Source: Saccharina japonica
Taxonomy: Eukaryota > Sar > Phaeophyceae > Laminariales > Laminariaceae
Direction: 5' to 3'
Assembly: GCA_008828725.1 (NCBI GenBank)
Contig: MEHQ01000460.1
Span: 1-64,000, forward strand
DNA length: 64,000 nucleotides
Positions 56,567 to 62,406 of the stretch are shown here, piece after piece. Every line of letters begins with the position of its first letter. Position 1 is the stretch's first letter. The notes beneath the pieces were generated by a model, which had not been told where the DNA came from, did not search any database, and saw only the letters and a list, made by a program, of their open reading frames with translations. Both the position numbers and the translations under genes were made by a program.

Positions 56567-57793
56567 AGGTCAGGAGTACCACTGCTTGCTAAAATTGTGT
56601 GTGTGTTCTTCTGCTGCATGAATATGACGAACACCGCTACTGCTGTGCTGCATGAATACGACGGGTACCGCTGTTACTGTTGTACCGCACGGATGACGAC
56701 TGCTGGTATTTATTAGTCTGCTGTACCAGGCTGTACTGCTGCAAGTACCGGTGCACGACAGACAGCAGTAAGCTTGGAGGGCTGATATTACTACTACCGT
56801 AGTACGGAAGCACGGCTCTGCCGCTTCCTGGGGCAATTCCGTGCCTGCTCTGTACAGCAGTACACGGTGTACACACACGTGACGATCACGTCTCAACAGA
56901 TCAGTTACCTACTACTGTACGTGTGGCGAGGCTAGGTGGTACAGGGTACAGGTATACTTGAGGTATACAACAGCAGCAGTACCTTTTTTTGTAGGGTATT
57001 TGAAGGTTCTGGCTTTATTGTGTCACGCTATCTATGGAGAGTCGCGGATGAAAAATCAATTCCAATCAATTGCAACCCACTTTCCCGAAGTCCGTGTGAT
57101 CCGCTACTCGTAAGCACGGTGATCTACAGTAACGGCGTTAATAAATGCACCCCTCCCTCTTCCGAGTACGCCGCATGTCAATCGACACCCGGCAGACTCG
57201 ATGGTGGCACTCTTATACAGCAGAAGTGTCTCTCGTACACAGCCGTGGCAATCAGTCCATTGCATCCTATACTGCAACTCGGCTCTGTGTGTGCTGATTA
57301 GCACAGGGGGAACTTCACGTCTAAAATACGCCACACTACTCCTGGAGAAGATACGGTAGGGCACACAGACAATCCTAATCAAACCCCTTCGAGACCTATA
57401 CTACTGCGCGTACATCAGTACCATACGTAGTGCCGGACAGAGTACACAGAGTAAAGTAGTACGGCTGCTGCTGCTGCTGCTGCTGTACGCCTAACGCTAC
57501 CCGAGACCTGGTATGTCTGTATTCTGGGGTAGAGCCCACAAGAGGATTGCTACTACCGGGACACGCTCACCCTTGCTTGCTCCACTAGCCGGAGAGGTCC
57601 CATCTGCGGACGCCCTGTGCCCCTCGGCAGGTCCATAAATCTCAACCATCGGCCCTTCTCCCGCCGCCCTTCTACTCGTACTACTGCGAATGCCACCGCC
57701 ACTTGCAGTGCTCCCCGCTGAGTCGGCCCCGGCTGTTGTTGCACATAGGATCGAGAGCAGAAGAAGCAACACCGAGGCTGATGCAGCGAACAT
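28700..57793 (-). CDS. Secreted tyrosinase (type-3 copper oxidase), 14 exons over 29 kb
   Basis: Joined exons (listed separately) give 650 residues. Tyrosinases oxidise phenols to quinones at a coupled binuclear copper site. Seen: signal peptide 1-23, an Ig/PKD-like domain at about 80-175, the tyrosinase opening REIRQLTPQDREAFLDAM (from 180), CuA candidates H225, H238 and H247 with FE at 254-255, CuB H384-G-P-V-H388, an insert of about 125 residues, then DPLFWVIHP with H537, and a C-terminal domain with WGYTHGH and CNW. A CDHWHDD motif offers a Cys-x-His pair as in fungal tyrosinases with a thioether bond. Phases match at all 13 junctions and the sum is a multiple of three. Substrate is unknown; in algae, phlorotannin or wall phenolic oxidation is a guess. 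Confidence 0.88.
29281..29367. mobile_element. Family C micro-MITE with TTAA flanks (intron 13)
   Basis: TTAA at both ends (29281-29284 and 29364-29367) encloses about 80 bp with GAACTGGTCCC, TTGGGGACAAAGTACTTG and AGTTCTGAATGGG. TTAA duplication is the piggyBac signature. Confidence 0.7.
29650..29855. repeat. 10-bp minisatellite, AGTAATACMT (intron 13)
   Basis: About 20 units. The first block reads AGTAATACCT and the second AGTAATACAT, so two unit variants were homogenised separately. Confidence 0.95.
29947..30051. mobile_element. Family B MITE containing TTAGGG repeats (B2)
   Basis: Inverted ends ATAGTAAATAGGGCC and GGTTCTATTTACTAT. The interior holds GTAGGGTTAGGGTTAGGG at about 30001-30018, three telomere-like units. 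Confidence 0.7.
30523..30691 (-). CDS. Tyrosinase exon 13: C-terminal domain
   Basis: Encodes YGFSEVWGYTHGHVVGETGM, VCNWADVREGSLDMPTC and GICGGHAAVDVLPFKVK. Four Cys in about 40 residues suggest disulfides. Acceptor TGGCAG, donor GTTTGC (non-consensus after GT), phase 2 to 0. Confidence 0.8.
30801..31323 (+). mobile_element. Family A MITE (A6) carrying an internal minisatellite (introns 12-13, includes no exon)
   Basis: Left end ACGCATGTCACGATAGAGGTGCACC, right end GTGCCCCTGTCGTAGCACGCGTC. About 260 bp of repeat expansion sits just after GGGTTAAGGAGC, so the copy is twice the normal length. It lies in intron 12. Confidence 0.8.
31005..31262. repeat. 10-bp minisatellite, AATAGCCTTT, inside MITE A6
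   Basis: About 26 units of AATAGCCTTT with variants AATAGCCATA and AATAGCCTTC. Its ends coincide with the interior of the MITE. Confidence 0.95.
31324..31529 (-). mobile_element. Family A MITE (A7), one end missing
   Basis: The reverse-oriented copy ends GCTACCGTAGCATGCGTC and retains TTTCGGGTGAGGTATACG. It abuts the right end of A6, and its own other end is lost. Confidence 0.65.
31581..32200 (+). mobile_element. Family A MITE (A8) plus two tandem 3' halves
   Basis: The complete copy 31581-31844 is followed by two further 3' portions (about 31860-31975 and 32005-32205), each with GGTTAAGkGAGCCCC or variant, AACRCTTTTCCGGTCAA and a CTATCGTAC-type end. The last contains a family C element. 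Confidence 0.6.
32041..32124. mobile_element. Family C micro-MITE (intron 12)
   Basis: CCCCTTAAGAACTGGTCCCC through GGAATTAGTGTGGG to TCTGAATGGGTTAT. The flanking TTAA has decayed to ACAA and TTAT. Confidence 0.6.
32564..32683 (-). CDS. Tyrosinase exon 12: CuB third histidine
   Basis: Encodes HVGDMYTSSAPYDPLFWVIH then PAAERLLSWRRK. The S-A-P-x-DPLFW block is the CuB signature. The usual His-His pair reads Ile-His here (I536, H537). Acceptor CCGCAG, donor GTGAGA, phase 2 to 2. Confidence 0.9.
32758..33020. repeat. G-rich tract near 3' end of intron 11 (C-rich in the transcript)
   Basis: Nearly continuous G runs with interspersed A on the plus strand. In the minus-strand RNA this is a long C/U tract ending about 75 nt before the exon 12 acceptor. 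Confidence 0.85.
33481..33640. repeat. C-rich tract near 5' end of intron 11 (G-rich in the transcript)
   Basis: C runs of 5 to 13 bases on the plus strand. In the RNA it is a G-rich block beginning about 45 nt after the exon 11 donor, complementary in type to 32758-33020. Confidence 0.85.
33686..33792 (-). CDS. Tyrosinase exon 11: end of CuB insert
   Basis: Encodes KYLSDEDRFAIAGHEDDEVY then QQTVWRKLLLALCDPG. Acceptor TCGCAG, donor GTGCAG (weak), phase 0 to 2, both required by the neighbouring exons. Confidence 0.8.
34896..35042. repeat. GCAGCA/GCCAGCA microsatellite (intron 10)
   Basis: Imperfect GCA/GCC trinucleotide repeats; GGAGCAGCA recurs as a 12-bp higher-order unit near 34995-35035. 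A second pure CAG run lies at 35195-35232. Confidence 0.9.
35400..35570. repeat. ACC/CCA-rich simple sequence (intron 10)
   Basis: Imperfect ACC, ACCAAC and CACCAC repeats on the plus strand, hence GGU-rich in the transcript. Confidence 0.85.
35937..36160 (-). CDS. Tyrosinase exon 10: insert inside CuB
   Basis: Encodes INAMVPLVTKYLWRKGYLRL, CTEDEHGIGRFSTCRASC and MTPYDVLMDTMALYWAAPF. This Cys-containing helical segment lies between the HxxxH and the DPxFW parts of CuB, where typical tyrosinases have only a short loop. Acceptor ACTCAG, donor GTGAGT, phase 1 to 0. Confidence 0.87.
37804..38015 (+). mobile_element. Family A MITE (A10) (intron 9)
   Basis: Left end ATGCCACGGTAAAGGTGCACC, right end CTCCCTCTATCGTAGCACGCGTC. 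Shorter than the norm through interior deletions. Confidence 0.7.
38729..38891 (-). CDS. Tyrosinase exon 9: CuB histidines 1 and 2
   Basis: Encodes DMVTCDVYQRCFETDS and CLNGGTHGPVHIITGGEW. H384 and H388 form the HxxxH of CuB, followed by GG as in the family. Acceptor CTGTAG, donor GTAAGA, phase 0 to 1. The Cys residues (360, 366, 378) suggest disulfides in a secreted protein. Confidence 0.92.
39330..39785. repeat. ATC/ACC-rich simple sequence (intron 8)
   Basis: Long, imperfect ATCATC, ACCACC and CATCAC repeats, with no G-rich counterpart inside the intron other than 38950-39060 next to the exon 9 acceptor. Confidence 0.85.
39836..40226. mobile_element. hAT-like palindromic MITE, copy 2 (intron 8)
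   Basis: Begins CAGGGCCTTCCTCGGG and ends CCCGAGGAAGGCCCTG, matching 13453-13854 throughout (for example GCACCACAAGAAAGAC and ACGGCGAATCGAATGACGG). The centre differs (GATTCAAAAGAAAATTC). Flanks AAATGA and TCATTT are inverted rather than direct, so no 8-bp duplication is visible. Confidence 0.88.
40440..40675. repeat. CCA/ACC-rich simple sequence just downstream of exon 8 donor
   Basis: CACCAC, CCAACA and CCACCA repeats on the plus strand. In the RNA this GGU/UGG-rich block starts about 30 nt after the exon 8 donor. Confidence 0.85.
40707..40808 (-). CDS. Tyrosinase exon 8
   Basis: Encodes EAWSNVHNPYGLLRAPWNTD followed by PTPYVTRHNLTNGE. The NPYGLLRAPWNTD block continues exon 7 in phase 0. 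Acceptor GTGCAG, donor GTAAGG. N-L-T is a potential N-glycosylation site, consistent with secretion. Confidence 0.87.
41149..41620. repeat. 20-bp satellite, CACCCGTGTGATAAAGATAA (intron 7)
   Basis: About 24 tandem units of 20 bp: a conserved 12-mer CACCCGTGTGAT plus a more variable 8-mer such as AAATATAA or GACGATAG. ATCACnCGTGTGAT gives each junction a partial palindrome. Confidence 0.95.
41928..42172 (-). mobile_element. Family A MITE (A11), ends beside exon 7 donor
   Basis: Starts GTGCTACGGTAGAGGTGGCAC and ends GTGCACCTCTATCGTAGCATG. It lies in intron 7, its end only about 20 bp from the exon 7 donor. Confidence 0.8.
42194..42321 (-). CDS. Tyrosinase exon 7
   Basis: Encodes ASKGLDSYGESMVFDDDWLG and PDNDFHTVAKGRWAFLPVKQ. 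The F(D)DDWLG and GRWAFxPV segments fit the loop between CuA and CuB. Acceptor ACGTAG, donor GTGAGG, phase 1 to 0. Confidence 0.85.
43322..43412. mobile_element. Family B MITE (B3) (intron 6)
   Basis: Ends CGGGAGACCACAGTAAGTAGGACC and TTTGGTCCTATTAAATATGATCC in inverted orientation. About 90 bp. Confidence 0.6.
43470..43571 (-). CDS. Tyrosinase exon 6: CuA third histidine
   Basis: Encodes IMTHHVGFTLLFEQAL and INPAVSIPYWEYTID. H247 stands eight residues before E255, the same spacing as in the family pattern WHRxxLxxxE, and nine after H238. IPYWEY is the conserved strand following CuA. Acceptor GCGCAG, donor GTGAGT. Confidence 0.92.
44350..44425 (-). CDS. Tyrosinase exon 5: CuA histidines
   Basis: Encodes GIGYFVGMHLEGAGVTDC then DHWHDDA. 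H225 and H238 are proposed as the first two CuA ligands. C234-x-H236 is an alternative pairing resembling the fungal Cys-His thioether. Acceptor TCGCAG, donor GTAGGG, phase 0 to 1. Confidence 0.88.
44570..44907 (-). mobile_element. Family A MITE (A12) with nested family C insertion (intron 4)
   Basis: Ends ACGCGTGCTACGATAGAG and GGTGCACCTCTACCGTAGCATGCGTC. The interior CCTTAACCCAAATTCGTCGG is interrupted at its TTAA by a family C element. Confidence 0.85.
44621..44708. mobile_element. Family C micro-MITE nested in A12
   Basis: TTAA at 44621-44624 and 44705-44708 brackets CCCATTCAGAACT ... GGTTCTTAAGGGG. Removing the insert and one TTAA gives the undisturbed family A sequence seen at 45093 and 47884. 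Confidence 0.85.
44909..45010. repeat. Inverted repeat arm 1 in intron 4
   Basis: AAGGATAAGGGGG, GACGGTTTGAGGGATGCCGA and ATGGAAACCCTCGTGG match, inverted, the segment 45441-45545 next to the exon 4 donor. The loop holds MITEs A13 and A14. Confidence 0.85.
45028..45266 (-). mobile_element. Family A MITE (A13), complete (intron 4)
   Basis: Ends GACGCGTGCTACGATAGAGG and GGTGCACCTCTATCGTAGCATGCGTC. About 95 percent similar by eye to A15 at 47821-48066, so recently active. Confidence 0.9.
45350..45445 (-). mobile_element. Family A MITE (A14), truncated at an N (intron 4)
   Basis: Starts GACGCGTGCTACTACGATAGAGG and runs to CTCCTTAACCCCAAAT, where an ambiguous base at 45445 and unrelated sequence follow. 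It breaks off at the same TTAACCC site used by other insertions. Confidence 0.75.
45441..45545. repeat. Inverted repeat arm 2 in intron 4
   Basis: Partner of 44909-45010. In the transcript it begins within the first ten intron nucleotides after the exon 4 donor (GTGAGTCAAGGATAAAAA). Confidence 0.85.
45549..45671 (-). CDS. Tyrosinase exon 4: start of copper-oxidase domain
   Basis: Encodes YVRREIRQLTPQDREAFLDA then METIYRVSP and YGSEYK, the characteristic first helix of tyrosinase domains. Acceptor TTGCAG, donor GTGAGT, phase 0 on both sides. Confidence 0.88.
45947..46056. mobile_element. Family B MITE (B4) (intron 3)
   Basis: GGGAGGACCATAGTAAATAGGACC and its inverted partner GGTCCTATTTACTATCGCCCCCC. 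About 110 bp. Confidence 0.75.
46640..46870. repeat. CCA/ACC-rich simple sequence (intron 3)
   Basis: CACCAC, CTACCA and ACCGCC repeats; a second block with a CCG run lies at 47063-47127. GGU-rich in the transcript. Confidence 0.85.
47247..47440 (+). mobile_element. SINE, 5'-truncated copy (intron 3)
   Basis: Body and tail match 12510-12700 (GAGGGAAGAAAGTGCTGAA, TTCTCGCGATAAAA, AATAAATGGGATGGAGAAAAAA). The tRNA-like head is missing. Confidence 0.8.
47821..48066 (-). mobile_element. Family A MITE (A15), complete (intron 3)
   Basis: Ends GACGCGTGCTACGATAGAGG and GGTGCACCTCTATCGTAGCATGCGTC. AATA flanks both ends, a possible 4-bp target duplication not confirmed by other copies. Confidence 0.9.
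48180..48370. mobile_element. Foldback element inside a family A remnant (intron 3)
   Basis: Arms GGGCCCGTTTAAACG ... ATTGGTCAACACGCGCACCA mirror TGGTGCGTGTGTTGACCAAT ... AATATGGGCC. It splits a family A sequence within GGTTAAGGAGCC. The exact target duplication is unclear. Confidence 0.7.
48417..48768 (+). mobile_element. Family A MITE (A16) with nested family C (intron 3)
   Basis: Left end GACGCATGCTGCGGTAGAGGTGCACC, right end ATACCTCTATCGTAGCACG. The interior GATTTTGGTTAA is interrupted by a family C element and resumes TTAAGGAGCCCC. It ends about 50 bp from the exon 3 donor. Confidence 0.85.
48610..48690. mobile_element. Family C micro-MITE nested in A16
   Basis: TTAA at 48610-48613 and 48687-48690 encloses GAACTGGTCCCACATATTTG ... 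GTTCCTAATGGG. Same family A target site as in A12. Confidence 0.8.
48822..48930 (-). CDS. Tyrosinase exon 3: N-terminal beta domain, second part
   Basis: Continues directly as R-EVTHMFKETGVQSVSLSQTV and STMTATVMVK, the typical H-x-F-x-x-x-G-x-x-x-V-x-L strand pattern of a PKD/Ig-like fold. Acceptor CCACAG, donor GTGCGC, phase 2 in and phase 0 out. Confidence 0.8.
49265..49772 (+). repeat. Family E long repeat, copy 2 (intron 2)
   Basis: Matches 27640-28140 from the TGTACTTCATTTTCATGCATGG end through GACCATAGACCCTCGCATCC and TGCATATGGACGACAGC to CAACCCAACCTA. No long ORF is shared, so it is probably a non-autonomous element. Confidence 0.75.
50241..50320. mobile_element. Family B MITE (B5) (intron 2)
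   Basis: CGGGACACCGTGGTTAATAGGACC and the inverted GGTCCTATTTAATATAGTCTCCCG. About 80 bp, beside exon 2. Confidence 0.7.
50377..50569 (-). CDS. Tyrosinase exon 2: N-terminal beta domain, first part
   Basis: Acceptor CTCAG at 50570-50574 and donor GTGAGG. Encodes GMTIRNEYKEISGSPWPYV and ends FFTWTFADGRVLEG, resembling the W-x-F-x-DG and EG elements of PKD/Ig-like domains. An upstream TAA limits the frame. The acceptor choice is supported by phase with exon 1, but nearby alternatives exist. Confidence 0.75.
50690..50955 (+). mobile_element. Family A MITE (A17), diverged (intron 1)
   Basis: Retains CTGAGCTCCTTACTTGAG, AAAGTGCTC...ACCCGATGAA, AAGGAGCCCGACCATCCAG and the end TATACCTCTCTCGTACCACG. 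Confidence 0.65.
51671..51791. mobile_element. Family B MITE (B6) (intron 1)
   Basis: CGGGGAACCATAGCAAATATAGG and the inverted GGTCCTATTTACTATTTACTATGCCCCG. Confidence 0.7.
52171..52408 (+). mobile_element. Family D MITE (D2) (intron 1)
   Basis: Terminal inverted repeats TCCCACGGTAGGGG at 52171 and CCCCTACCGTGGGA ending 52408. About 238 bp, with GAGCTCCTCATGTGAGGAGC internally. Non-coding. Confidence 0.8.
53370..53545 (-). mobile_element. SINE, inverted truncated copy (intron 1)
   Basis: Reverse-complement matches to the SINE body: TATTATCTTCGCCCTTCTTTTCTCC, TTTTAATCGCGAGAAGA and CAGCCCTTTGCATCG region. Confidence 0.65.
53815..54480. repeat. 42-44 bp minisatellite in two blocks (intron 1)
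   Basis: The unit GAAATGACTGAGTCCTCGCG + AGTCCCCAGGGTACCAGAAGCT recurs near 53922, 53966, 54010 and 54051, then 54256, 54299, 54342, 54384, 54426 and 54468. The CTCGCGAG core is palindromic. An unrelated 150-bp piece separates the blocks. Confidence 0.85.
56498..56565. repeat. CAG microsatellite (intron 1)
   Basis: About 21 CAG triplets, one interrupted by CAA. A shorter CTG run lies at 57467-57484, about 90 bp below the exon 1 donor. Confidence 0.95.
57571..57793 (-). CDS. Tyrosinase exon 1: signal peptide and linker
   Basis: Starts at the ATG at 57793 (good purine context AAAATG) and encodes MFAASASVLLLLLSILCATT, a classical signal peptide with a probable cleavage after AGA (about residue 23). 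A Ser/Gly/Ala-rich linker follows. The donor GTGAGC leaves one base (phase 1), which fits the CAG|GG acceptor of exon 2. An in-frame ATG at 57832 would add 13 mostly charged residues and spoil the signal peptide. The link to exon 2 spans a 7-kb intron and rests on phase and function only. Confidence 0.6.
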
Positions 57794-57832
57794 TTTTGAG
57801 TGCCGGCGCCCGCCGTGCGCTTCCTCTCTCAT

Positions 57833-60522
57833 GATTTAACACCTCGCGGCGACGAGGAGGGGGTGGCTTTTGCTTCGCCTGCAATACCTACTCTGCCTCG
57901 TAGCAGAGAAGGGTGCAACGTCCACGCCCAGAGCTCCGCTTTTCGAAATGGGACGTCGGGAGTTCATATGAATATGGCAGGCCTTTGAAAAGCGGAGAAC
58001 TCGCATCTGGATTTTGGGGGGGGCGCTTGGATTATGCTTCGGACTTCCGTTTCAGTTGCTTTCCTCGCTGTGTGTCCTGGGCTCCCTGCCTTTGATCCAC
58101 CCTTTTAGCCAGATCTCCGTGTGCACAGCCTTTCTGAGACAGCGGTCATCAGCCATGTGTAAAAAAAGGCGATATAAATACGTAGACACCGGATTCGGAT
58201 TATTATCAGGGAACACTTGGGGAACATGGATTACACTTGGCTGTGTGTGCGTGTGTTTGGTGACATGGGGAGAAAGGACCGACAAGCACCGCGCGCACGC
58301 ACGCATGCATCTGCCTCCCTGCACAAACATGTACTGCTGTAATAGTACCTGGTACACCTAAATCAGGGCTGCTCGGCACCAGAAGACGTACTACTTGCCA
58401 CACGGTATAAGAGCGCGCAACAAGTAATCGTAATCGTCTGTTGGCGGTCCTTCTCTTTAGTGGGCTACTGCTGCAGCCAGCACCTGGTAGTATGATACCT
58501 GCGGTTGGAGCTGGGTCCCAACATACATCATTAATGTGTCGACGTTGACTACGAAACCTAACCCGCCGAGTCAACTCCATGTATGTACTGTAGAGCAGCG
58601 CCCTGGACGGGTGTGGCAGCAGTCGTGCTCTTCAAGAGGGTTTGTGATGACAAGACGAGAGGGAGTGAGTGATGATGGAGAAGACCTCCCTCGCCCGTTA
58701 CGGCATAGATAGGCACGTACTTACAGCAGTAGGATTGACGAATGTCCGGAACACGTGTTGCACGGTTGTGAAGATACCCATGGACCTTCTTTTTTTTTCT
58801 TTCTTTTTTTACAGCTTCTATACGTACAGGGTATGTGACAGCACTTAAGAGCTCGGCCAGGAGTTCAGAATTACAGGCTAAAGTTTTAGGCGAAAATAAA
58901 AAAACATGACCGATTTTATACTGAAAATAGTGTTGGACACACCTGCCTTACATGAGAATTCCAGCCTGGCCAGAAATAGGAGATTCTTAACTGGTGTCGC
59001 GTACTGTATATCGTACGACAGTCGGGCACTTTTGTTTTCATACAGTGGCAGGCACAGCAAACAGTGGGGATGGCAGTGACCAGAGCATGCTTAACATGTT
59101 CCGGAACTCGTGGGCAATACGATGCTTGTTAGAATGTACGATAGAAGAACTATCTATTGTAACTGTTCTGATCTTGACAGATCTACGATAATATGAGACA
59201 AGATTATCAATCGGGAAAACAATAAGAGTACTCGTAGTATATCGTATCATAGGTCATAGGGTACTGGTAGATGGAATATTGAGGGTACTGACACATGCTC
59301 AGATCATCAGGGTCATGTAGACATGTAGGACATGTAGAGTAACTTGTAACCAACGTACTGGGGTGATCGCACCAGGCGATCACACAAGTGTTGTGAGCCC
59401 CACCGAGCTCACTCTCCCAACACACCACCGCTCTCTAGAGCACGGCCACATAATAAGCGCCACCTTTCAAACCATCTCGTTCTTTTCTGTTCTATTGAAC
59501 AACACTGAACCTCACGGTCACTAGGTGCCATCAAGCTGCTATCACAGGGGTAACACTATTTTACCTACAAATTTATGACCGCCGGGGGCTTCTCAACCGG
59601 TAAAAAACTGCCCACATACAGCAGTTTACATATTTGGAGTAACAATCCCATTTATATTGTTTGTCAACCACATTTGATTCAAACCTATCCTCCTTGCCAT
59701 GCGACAATATGTGCGTACAAGTATTGATACTTGTTATCATCGTTGCCATGCGACAATATGTGTGGCATGATTTTCAACGTTGATCGTTTAAAATAGGTAC
59801 CACTTACTCTGACCCGACATACTTGTATAAGGATAATTTCGGTTGAATCTAAAAGTATAAAACTGTTCTTATGTCTCGGGTCAGAGTAGTAGAGCTGTGA
59901 GTCGGCCCGACTTAAGTCGCCAACTAACTACCTGGTAGTTATTAGTCGGACGACAGTAGTAGTAGTCAGTCGTGTCCCGGAGATGCCGATGAATACGGGA
60001 TGCAGTCCGAATTGTTTGGGTATGGCCCCCTCTCGACCGAGTCGGCTCGCTTTGCTTCGCTGGCCAGAGTTAAGTCGGCAAGGCGCCTGGATTAGTAGCC
60101 GGCCGACTTGCCGACTTAATCCAGCTAGTCGGCAAATGGCACCTCCGGATCAGTTACTGCTACTCATGAAATGCTGCCGAGACTCACACGGCTCCCAGTT
60201 ATTTCATTATACTAACTGGCACCTCGTAGACCCATGCGACTGTTTTTTCTCAGTGTCAGGTTGTTTGCGTGAGGTACGTATAGTATTGAGCCCCCCAAGG
60301 GAGAAGCGCCAGAAAGTATAACTGTATCGCAGGAGTTAAAGACACTTTTTGGCGAACGCAGCTCAGTCCACCGGCTTCGGTTGGTGTGGTTCAAGACAAG
60401 ATCGACGAAAACCGTTACATTTGTGCTGTCGTTTTCCATGTGAACCCCAAAGTATGCTGGGTGTGGTGCTGAGACCGTACACTGTTTTTTATTTCCAACA
60501 TCTGCAGTGCAGCGCTGGGTGA
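57833..60522. other. Upstream region of the tyrosinase gene, no further gene recognised
   Basis: The promoter and 5' UTR should lie here just above 57832, but no reliable TATA box or initiator could be assigned. Open frames lack domains. Sequence is AT-rich with short TACCTGGTA motifs. Confidence 0.4.
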
Positions 60523-60618
60523 TACGGGGGACCATAATAAATAGGACCGTTGTTAGTAAAAATAAGGAGACATACAGGGTTTTGAACATACTGTTGATCC
60601 TGTTCACTATGGTTCTCC
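60523..60618. mobile_element. Family B MITE (B7)
   Basis: ACGGGGGACCATAATAAATAGGACC and a decayed inverted end GATCCTGTTCACTATGGTTCTCC. Confidence 0.65.
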
Positions 60619-61272
60619 ATGACAGCAGACACAACCCCCACAATTGCGTGTAACATCAAGGAGCAGATGCTACGAGAACATACGACAACCATGCAAAACA
60701 CACAGGAGAGCAAACGGTAATGCAGTGCATACAGACAGGCATGGACATTTGTGTCGCCTAAGATAGAAAAGTAACGGTACACGCCGCGTGCTCATTCCAG
60801 TAACAACCCGGTACCGAGGTGAACGCTTTGAATTTCGCGTGTCTGCTTGAAGTACAGTAGTGGGTACCTGGTATAGAGTACGAGGACAAGGTTTGTGTCT
60901 CTTGTCGGTATGTATGATAGTCGAACAACTGATATTTGAACCCTGACCATGCACTGATACGACCAACGCTCTGGTACTACCCCCGACTCTCCTTCGTGTG
61001 CGTCCCGCCCGGCCATGCCACCGACTACTCTTCATCGGGCTCTTATCCATGAACAATGTCACTGTAATCGTAGGGGGTGCTATAGAGTTGTGGCATTCCT
61101 CCCATGAGGAGAGAGAGCTATAAATCTCACCCAAAACCCGATTTGGAAAGGATACGGTAACCGCAACCCTGACGGACATATCTAATGGCTAAGGCCTATC
61201 ACAGAACACGAACCCATTAATCAAAAAGGGTTTGCAAATGTAATGGCCTCCCCCTCCGTTTAGGAGCCCCAG

Positions 61273-61535
61273 GGGAGCGGCTACGGTCGAAGTGCACCAC
61301 CTATTATCTGTGAGGCTCCTCGCTTAAAGAGGCTATATACCCCACCCGAAAACCCGGTTTTGGATACAAAATGTAGGCGCTACACGCGTAACACGGTTCC
61401 ATCGCCTAAAACTATGCAATTAAAAACAGTGCAACGCAAGAACGAAAGGCCGACGGGGTTTCAGTTAAGAAGCACCGATCTTTCAGAAAACCGTTTCAGC
61501 CAAAAAATGCTACACATCTGTGTCGTAGCACGCGT
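61273..61535 (+). mobile_element. Family A MITE (A18)
   Basis: GCGGCTACGGTCGAAGTGCACC through CCGTTTCAGCCAAAAAATGC to the end GTGTCGTAGCACGCGT. Its first 232 bp are repeated exactly at 62407-62638. Confidence 0.75.
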
Positions 61536-62406
61536 AAGAAGGGGGGACAAACAAGCGCTACCTCTATCGTAGCACACGCACCTTCACGGGGACTAAAGAT
61601 TGTGCCGAGGCACCTCCACAGATAACCGGTATCCGCCCCCCCCCCACTTGCACCACGAGAGCGTAAAGAACCCCATGCGGAGAGATTGAACACTGTACCA
61701 CACCATGATGCGGACCGAATGGAGCGGTTGTCGACCCCTTGTGAGGTTTTGCTACATGATCCAAATGTCCCCACAAGAAAGAGTTACGGCTCACGATGTG
61801 CAAGGAGGGGCGGGGGTCATGGACGCCTGTGTCAACATCATCAAACAACTGGCGGGCTACCCAGCGCCAGGCAATCGTTCACACATGTATATATGTATAG
61901 AGCACACCATATAGAGCACACTCCGAGACACACACACATATCTCGGTGCCCTCACACTGAAAAAACCGTGCTACTACAAGGGCAGGGTGGGGGGGGGGGC
62001 GTACTCATTTGTTGCTCTGCCTTATGTCATTTGACCATTGACCACTGGATCATCCTTCGGTGGGGGGGGGGGGGGGGGGGGCGTAAAACTAGGTTATGAG
62101 GTTCCTAACGTGAAGAGNCCCCCCCCCCCCGCGCCAGTCATAGCATGCTGGGCCTAAACGTACCCTCTTTGCTACACGATGGCGCCCTAGTTCAACACTC
62201 ATGTGGAGCAGTTATCTAATTGCGACAACACAATATGCCCCCGCGGTATATACCTAAAATATAGATAGAAATAAACTGAGGTATTGCACAAGCGAACCTC
62301 AGCTCCCCCCCTCCTTCTGCCGTGTAAAACATGACGCTCTGCAGTAGTTCAACGCTCTTGGTGTGCTATTAATAGAGTTCAGACTCATGCTACGGTAAAG
62401 GTGCAT

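Noticed and set aside
58014..58361. Hydrophobic plus-strand frame upstream of the tyrosinase
   Set aside because: No signal of splicing or domain, and no support beyond openness.
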